From: CAYFTL01 sp964346145
GTDB taxonomy: Bacteria > Bacillota > Clostridia > Christensenellales > Aristaeellaceae
Length of the DNA stretch: 9,727 bases
Direction: 5' to 3'
Assembly (NCBI GenBank): GCA_964346145.1
Contig: CAYFTL010000054.1
Location: forward strand, 1 to 9,727
The first letter of the stretch is position 1. Each line of letters opens with the position of its first letter. The position numbers were made by a program, and so were the translations under genes. The notes beneath the pieces are model-generated. The model ran no database searches and was not told the DNA's origin. It saw only the letters and a program-made list of their open reading frames with translations. Below are positions 6,150 through 9,727 of the stretch, piece after piece.

Positions 6150-7073
6150 TTATAGGTTTCGATTGATGAATTTTAAAATGTCATCATACGCGGCTTCCCT
6201 GTTGGGTTCCTTCAATATTTCATGCCGCATACCCGGATATAATTTGTGCGTGATCGACTGATAGCCGGCAGCCTTAAGCAAGCGAATGGATTCCATAAAC
6301 TTTTTTTGATTAATCATGCAAGGATCATCCTTGCCGGAGATGAAGAGGATGGGTAAGGAGGTTTTTTTTGCCGTCCAATCTTTGATGCGATATACGTCTG
6401 TCATCAATTCAAAAAGACCTTGATAGCCATCCAAAGTCAAGGCAAAACCACAAAGCGGATCGGCTTCGTATGCAAGCACAGCTTCCCTGTCGCTATTAAG
6501 CCATGCAGCCTCGGTGGGATCGTTTCCAAATGCCTTGCCCATTGAACCGGTGGACAGGTTTTGTACCAGTTTACTTTGGTGCCGTTTCCCTTGAAACAAG
6601 GCCATCAATTTCACCAACATAAGGCCTGCGGGCGCGGCAGGATTTTTGCTGGGGGATCCGCAGACGATAAGACCTGAAAGTGAATCGTCGTAGCGCTTGG
6701 CGTAAGCGCGCGCCACCAGCGATCCCATGCTGTGCCCCATCAAAAACAAAGGCAAACCGGGATAATTTTCTGTTGCCCACTCGCTAACCTGCCGTGCATC
6801 TTCAACCAACGATTGAAAACCACCGCCGTAAAAGTGTCCCAAATCATTGTTTTGGCGCACGCTGGCGCCGTGGCCTCTGTGGTCATGGATGATACAAACA
6901 AAGCCATTGCTGTTTAAGAACTGCATGAACTCAAAATAGCGTTCTTTGTGTTCGCTCATCCCGTGCAAGATTTGCACAATTGCCCGTGGGGTTTGGATGG
7001 GTTTGCTTACTGCACAAGCGATGGAAAGTTGGTCCGAATTTGAAACGATAGAAAAGGTTTGGATTGGGTCCAT
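6150..7073 (-). CDS. Alpha/beta hydrolase, monoacylglycerol lipase-like (serine aminopeptidase S33 / Hydrolase_4 type)
   Basis: This is a probable cytoplasmic lipase or esterase acting on monoacylglycerols, lysophospholipids or similar esters; the exact substrate is not readable. With the start used here it has 307 residues and no signal peptide. The catalytic serine is S115 in the nucleophile elbow GHSMG, the acid is probably D250 (SGKDDP) and the histidine H284 (GMRHE). The oxyanion region is LHGMSEH, followed by HDHRGHGAS, both typical of the monoacylglycerol lipase group. A longer frame begins at ATG 7086-7088, but that codon overlaps the GGAGG ribosome binding site (7082-7086). The ATG at 7071-7073 lies eight bases after it and is the better start. 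The gene is convergent with the reductase and divergent from mazG. Confidence 0.92.
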   Translation of the reverse strand: MDPIQTFSIVSNSDQLSIACAVSKPIQTPRAIVQILHGMSEHKERYFEFMQFLNSNGFVCIIHDHRGHGASVRQNNDLGHFYGGGFQSLVEDARQVSEWATENYPGLPLFLMGHSMGSLVARAYAKRYDDSLSGLIVCGSPSKNPAAPAGLMLVKLMALFQGKRHQSKLVQNLSTGSMGKAFGNDPTEAAWLNSDREAVLAYEADPLCGFALTLDGYQGLFELMTDVYRIKDWTAKKTSLPILFISGKDDPCMINQKKFMESIRLLKAAGYQSITHKLYPGMRHEILKEPNREAAYDDILKFINRNL

Positions 7074-7108
7074 TGTGAGCACCTCCATTTGTATCGTTCT
7101 TTAAATAT

Positions 7109-7137
7109 ATACTAACCCTGAATTTGAGACGTTACAA
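7109..7137 (-). promoter_or_regulatory. Promoter of the alpha/beta hydrolase gene
   Basis: On the minus strand a TTGTAA -35 box (7132-7137) and a TAGTAT -10 box (7109-7114) are separated by 17 bases. The expected start is about 30 bases before the initiation codon. The mazG promoter begins about 30 bases away, facing the other way. Confidence 0.55.
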
Positions 7138-7167
7138 GCCATTTTGCAGTCAATGCTTACTATTTTG

Positions 7168-7196
7168 TTGAGCCGTGTCATCGCCAATGCTATAAT
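7168..7196 (+). promoter_or_regulatory. Promoter of mazG
   Basis: A TTGAGC -35 box (7168-7173) and a perfect TATAAT -10 box (7191-7196) are separated by 17 bases, and the extended -10 element TGC precedes the -10 box. This is one of the strongest promoters in the window and gives a leader of about 25 bases before the start codon. Confidence 0.8.
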
Positions 7197-7229
7197 AAAA
7201 AATATATAAAACGAAAAAAGGGGATGTCT

Positions 7230-8642
7230 ATGGGAAATATTATCATCGTAGGGCTTGGCAAAAGTGTGGGTCAGTTGACTGCTGATGCGTTAAACGCTTT
7301 GAAAAGCGCACCGGTTTTGTTTAAAACGAATAGATATCCGGCCTACGCCTGGGCTGTGGATCAAGGGCTGGCCGCTCAAAGTTTGGATGAACTGTACGAA
7401 TCATCGCAAGATTTTGATGAGCTTAACGAGAACATCGTCGCCAGACTCCTTATAGAATCTAAGACCGGCACGATCGTATATGCAGTTCAGGATGTGCGCG
7501 ATGCCAGCGTCGAGCTGCTTAAGCAAAAGGCCCACAGTGTGCACATCCTGCCAGGGGTTCCGGTAGAAGCTGATCTGGAAGTGGAGGCTGAGTCATTCTA
7601 CACAGCCGTGGCTGCCGCTGATTTGCACAATGTACCCATTGATTCACATTGTGCTTTGATCATTCGAGAACTGGACAATCAGCTTCTGGCATCCGACATC
7701 AAAATTATACTAATGGAGCGCTACCCGGCCGACCACATCTGCCTGATCTCCATGTCCTACAACGCAGCCGTTCAACAAGTCGCATTGGAAGACTTGGATC
7801 GGCTGGAAGGGTATGATCATCTATGCTGTGTGCTGATTCCGGCGGTTCGTAAGCTGGATGCGTTGGAGCGCTTTGATTTAGACGATTTAATGAGCGTGAT
7901 GCGCAAGCTACGCAGCCCTGAGGGTTGTCCCTGGGATCGGGAACAGAGCCACGAATCTTTGAAGCGTTATCTGATCGAAGAAGCGTACGAAGTGGCTGAG
8001 GCCGTGGATGAGCAGGACGAGGCTGCCCTTTGCGACGAGCTGGGGGACGTGCTTTTGCAGGTAGCATTCCATGCAGCCATTGCCGAAGAGCACTTTGAGT
8101 TTGACATACTTGATATCACTACCTCCATTTGCAAAAAGATGATTCATCGCCACAAACATGTTTTTGGCGATGCCCAGGCTTCCACTCCGGAAGAGGTGGA
8201 ACAAATTTGGGAGCAGGTAAAACAAGAGGAACGGGGAAGCAAAGGCTTTGCCACCTCCATGCGGCAAATCACCAAGAGCCTGCCCGCATTGATGCGCGCT
8301 GAAAAAGTGCAGAAGAAAGCCAAGGCGGTAGGCTTCGATTGGGATACGCCCGTACAAGCGCTGGAAAAGGTTAAAGAAGAATGCACAGAAGTTCAACAAA
8401 GCCTGGCAGTTAGGGGGAATTTTGCCGAAGAACTGGGCGATTTGTTGTTTGCAGTGGTTAATGTTGCTAGGCTGGCCCACGTGGATGCCGAACAGGCGTT
8501 GGGCAGTGCGGTCGAGAAGTTTATAAGCCGTTTTGCGCAGATGGAGAAAATGGCAGCCGACCAAAATATGGATCTGCAGAATATGAGCCTAGAACAGATG
8601 GATCTCTATTGGGATCGTGTAAAAAAGTGCGAAAACCCTTGA
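7230..8642 (+). CDS. mazG: YabN-type fusion: degenerate tetrapyrrole-methylase-like domain plus MazG nucleotide pyrophosphohydrolase
   Basis: MazG hydrolyses (d)NTPs to monophosphates and pyrophosphate, clearing abnormal nucleotides. The product has 470 residues. Residues 1 to about 215 align in style with the tetrapyrrole (SAM-dependent) methylase domain of YabN, with IIIVGLG at the start and HILPGV later. However, the usual GLGPGD loop reads GLGKSVG, and the usual VPGHP-type loop reads VQDVRD. Residues from about 220 carry MazG repeats: first, KLRSPEGCPWDREQSH, then E250, E251, E254, E270 and D273 (IEEAYEVAEA, DELGD); second, E383, E384, E387, E401 and D404 (KEECTEVQ, EELGD). The metal-binding sets look intact. 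I chose ATG 7230 because GGGG at 7220-7223 lies six bases before it; an in-frame ATG at 7224 directly abuts that site. hup follows after 156 bases, as in many Firmicutes. Confidence 0.94.
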   Translation: MGNIIIVGLGKSVGQLTADALNALKSAPVLFKTNRYPAYAWAVDQGLAAQSLDELYESSQDFDELNENIVARLLIESKTGTIVYAVQDVRDASVELLKQKAHSVHILPGVPVEADLEVEAESFYTAVAAADLHNVPIDSHCALIIRELDNQLLASDIKIILMERYPADHICLISMSYNAAVQQVALEDLDRLEGYDHLCCVLIPAVRKLDALERFDLDDLMSVMRKLRSPEGCPWDREQSHESLKRYLIEEAYEVAEAVDEQDEAALCDELGDVLLQVAFHAAIAEEHFEFDILDITTSICKKMIHRHKHVFGDAQASTPEEVEQIWEQVKQEERGSKGFATSMRQITKSLPALMRAEKVQKKAKAVGFDWDTPVQALEKVKEECTEVQQSLAVRGNFAEELGDLLFAVVNVARLAHVDAEQALGSAVEKFISRFAQMEKMAADQNMDLQNMSLEQMDLYWDRVKKCENP

Positions 8643-8798
8643 CATTTCGGGACAAATCCGGCAAAATTGGTATAGACTTCGGGCGGGGATGTTTTTGATT
8701 TTAATATATCTATGATGTCCGCAGCAAATTTTATTATCTGTTAGATTGCTGGCATAAATAATCTGGCAGATGCCTAGCTAAAATATGGAGGTGCTTTT
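8643..8798 (+). promoter_or_regulatory. Promoter and leader region of hup
   Basis: A perfect TTGACA overlaps the mazG stop (8639-8644), but the sequence 17 bases later (CAAAAT) is a poor -10. An alternative is GGGACA (8649-8654) with an extended -10 TGGTATAGA (8668-8676) at 16 bases. Other -10-like hexamers occur at 8711 (TATGAT) and 8732 (TATTAT). Just before the ribosome binding site, 8741-8781 forms a broken inverted repeat (TTAG/CTAA outside, GGCAT/ATGCC inside) with a small palindrome ATCTG-G-CAGAT (8761-8771). The exact start cannot be fixed. Confidence 0.4.
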
Positions 8799-9071
8799 AT
8801 GAACAAATCCGAATTGATCGGAGCTTTGGCCGAGAAATCTGGCCTGACTCGAAAAGACGCTGAGGCAGCGTTGAACGCATTTACCGCAGTAGTTGCAGAA
8901 ACCCTGAAAAGCGGAGACAAGATCCAGTTGACCGGTTTCGGTTCTTTCGAAGTACGGGAACGCGCTGCTCGTAAGGGCCACAATCCCGCCACCGGAGCAG
9001 AAATTGACATTCCGGCATCCAAAGTTCCTGCTTTCAAAGCGGGCAAGGCGCTCAAAGAAGCGATCGTATAA
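8799..9071 (+). CDS. hup: DNA-binding protein HU
   Basis: This small histone-like protein binds DNA as a homodimer, bends it and helps organise the nucleoid. At 90 residues it has exactly the usual HU length. The N-terminal NKSELI and helix-turn-helix dimer core are followed by the signature GFGSFEVRERAARKGHNP. P63 is the residue that intercalates at bends, and the C-terminal part VPAFKAGKALK closes the fold. The start at ATG 8799 has a perfect GGAGG (8787-8791) seven bases upstream, which fits high expression. It lies between mazG and rqcP, the same neighbours as in many Bacillus and Clostridium relatives, and a symmetric terminator follows. Confidence 0.98.
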   Translation: MNKSELIGALAEKSGLTRKDAEAALNAFTAVVAETLKSGDKIQLTGFGSFEVRERAARKGHNPATGAEIDIPASKVPAFKAGKALKEAIV

Positions 9072-9087
9072 TCGGATATCTAAAAAA

Positions 9088-9113
9088 GTTCTCGCGAATA
9101 CGAGAACTTTTTT
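9088..9113 (+). terminator. Rho-independent terminator after hup
   Basis: GTTCTCG (9088-9094) pairs with CGAGAAC (9101-9107) around a six-base loop and is followed by six T residues (9108-9113). A matching A6 run (9082-9087) extends the stem and makes the structure symmetric. The rqcP ribosome binding site begins about six bases later, so rqcP expression from upstream requires read-through. Confidence 0.92.
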
Positions 9114-9133
9114 CAATCAAAGGAGTATTTCAA

Positions 9134-9421
9134 GTGAAACAAGATGACAAAAGGCCGACAGCTCAGGCCATGCAATCAATGCGGTTGGATAAATATTTAA
9201 AGGTGTCGCGCATTATCAAGCGCAGAACCATTGCCAACGAAGCCTGCGATGCAGGACGTGTTTCGGTAAACGGCAAGCCTGCGAAATCGGGTACCGCAAT
9301 CAAAGTGGGGGACGTGATCGCTTTGCGGTTTGGAGAACGCACTACCCAATATGAAGTGCTTAGCCTTTCTGAACACGTGCTGAAAAATGATGCTGCAGGC
9401 ATGTATCGCGTGGTGGAATAG
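9134..9421 (+). CDS. rqcP: S4-domain RNA-binding protein RqcP (YabO/Hsp15 family)
   Basis: RqcP binds the 50S subunit with peptidyl-tRNA during ribosome-associated quality control and helps RqcH add alanine tails to stalled chains; this role is known from Bacillus subtilis. The S4 domain begins at about residue 16 with MRLDKYLKVSRIIKRRT, continues with GRVSVNGKPAKSG and VGDVIALRFG, and the end AAGMYRVVE is typical. The 95 residues include about 15 extra ahead of the usual MRLDK start. I keep the GTG start at 9134 because AAAGGAG (9119-9125) lies eight bases before it, while the internal ATG at 9179 has no ribosome binding site. ispD begins two bases after its stop, so the two are probably translated together. 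Confidence 0.93.
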   Translation: MKQDDKRPTAQAMQSMRLDKYLKVSRIIKRRTIANEACDAGRVSVNGKPAKSGTAIKVGDVIALRFGERTTQYEVLSLSEHVLKNDAAGMYRVVE

Positions 9422-9423
9422 CC

Positions 9424-9727
9424 ATGGGTACTTCTGCTTGGGCGGTCGTGGTTGCTGCAGGTTCGGGTAGCCGCATGGGGCTGGGATATAACAAGGTGTT
9501 TGCCGATCTGGCCGGTCGTCCGGTGTTGGTTCGCACTTTGGAAGCTTTACAACGCAGCAGCTGTTTTGACGGCATCGTTTTGGTTTTAAATTCAAATGAT
9601 ATGGATATTTGTCGACAAGCGTGTGGCAAATACAAGGCTTTTGATGGGATAAAGGCCATTGGTGCTGGGGGATATACGCGTCAACAGTCTGTCTATAATG
9701 GGCTGATGCAAGTTCCGGAGGACATAG
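9424..9727 (+). CDS. ispD: 2-C-methyl-D-erythritol 4-phosphate cytidylyltransferase IspD (5' part, cut by the window end)
   Basis: IspD joins CTP and methylerythritol phosphate in the non-mevalonate isoprenoid pathway. Only the first 101 codons are present; the frame is open to the last base. The nucleotide-binding loop AAGSGSRMG is followed by NKVFADLAGRPVL, with R17 and K24 at the positions of the catalytic E. coli R20 and K27. GGYTRQQSVYNGL (82-94) matches the second conserved block of the family. The ATG at 9424 comes two bases after the rqcP stop; GGTGGA inside the end of rqcP could serve as a weak ribosome binding site, consistent with translational coupling. Whether it is a single enzyme or an IspDF fusion cannot be seen. 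Confidence 0.92.
   Translation, partial: MGTSAWAVVVAAGSGSRMGLGYNKVFADLAGRPVLVRTLEALQRSSCFDGIVLVLNSNDMDICRQACGKYKAFDGIKAIGAGGYTRQQSVYNGLMQVPEDI

Noticed and set aside
7908..8564. Minus-strand open frame of 218 codons opposite mazG
   Set aside because: It is a shadow of the MazG domain coding sequence, with no ribosome binding site and no recognisable motif.
1..9727. CRISPR arrays, insertion sequences, integrase sites, toxin-antitoxin or defence genes
   Set aside because: No regularly spaced repeats, transposase or integrase motifs or recognisable defence proteins were found. The tRNA 3' end shows no downstream duplicated segment suggesting an attachment site.

Overview
The window looks like ordinary chromosome from a low-to-moderate GC Firmicute, most likely in or near the Clostridia. 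The evidence is strong AGGAGG-type ribosome binding sites, frequent GTG/TTG starts, sigma-A type promoters (TATAAT with 17-base spacers), a YabN-type MazG fusion followed by HU and the S4 protein RqcP (the Bacillus/Clostridia order), NrdR, and a PhoP/PhoR-type two-component pair. A species cannot be named from the sequence alone. I see no phage, transposon, CRISPR array, plasmid function or defence locus.

Layout. Positions 1-280 hold no convincing gene. A tRNA-Ser(GGA) lies on the minus strand at 281-371 with its own promoter and terminator, divergent from sfsA. On the plus strand, sfsA (551-1222) and a Bcp-type thiol peroxidase (1245-1709) form a short operon. The repressor gene nrdR (1880-2341) has its own promoter. 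A response regulator (2408-3109) and its histidine kinase (3106-4923) overlap by four bases, and an aldo/keto reductase with a C-terminal iron-sulfur domain (4951-6090) follows closely, ending at a strong terminator. A convergent alpha/beta hydrolase of the monoacylglycerol-lipase type lies on the minus strand (6150-7073). Its promoter region is shared back to back with mazG (7230-8642), followed by hup (8799-9071), a terminator, rqcP (9134-9421) and the first third of ispD (9424 to the window end).

How the genes fit together. The left half is weighted towards redox and nucleotide supply (thiol peroxidase, ribonucleotide reductase repressor, Fe-S reductase) and envelope or phosphate-type sensing. 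The right half is housekeeping: nucleotide-pool cleaning (MazG), nucleoid packing (HU), rescue of stalled ribosomes (RqcP) and isoprenoid synthesis (IspD). These links are inferred from adjacency only.

Most useful observations. The methylase-like half of MazG has lost both motifs that normally bind S-adenosylmethionine. A perfect 12-bp inverted repeat lies inside the kinase gene. A perfect 16-bp palindrome sits at the tRNA transcription start. ispD directly follows rqcP, where sporulating relatives usually have yabP/yabQ. Several starts differ from the longest reading frame (the reductase, hydrolase and mazG), judged by ribosome-binding-site spacing. I found no clearly new biological system.
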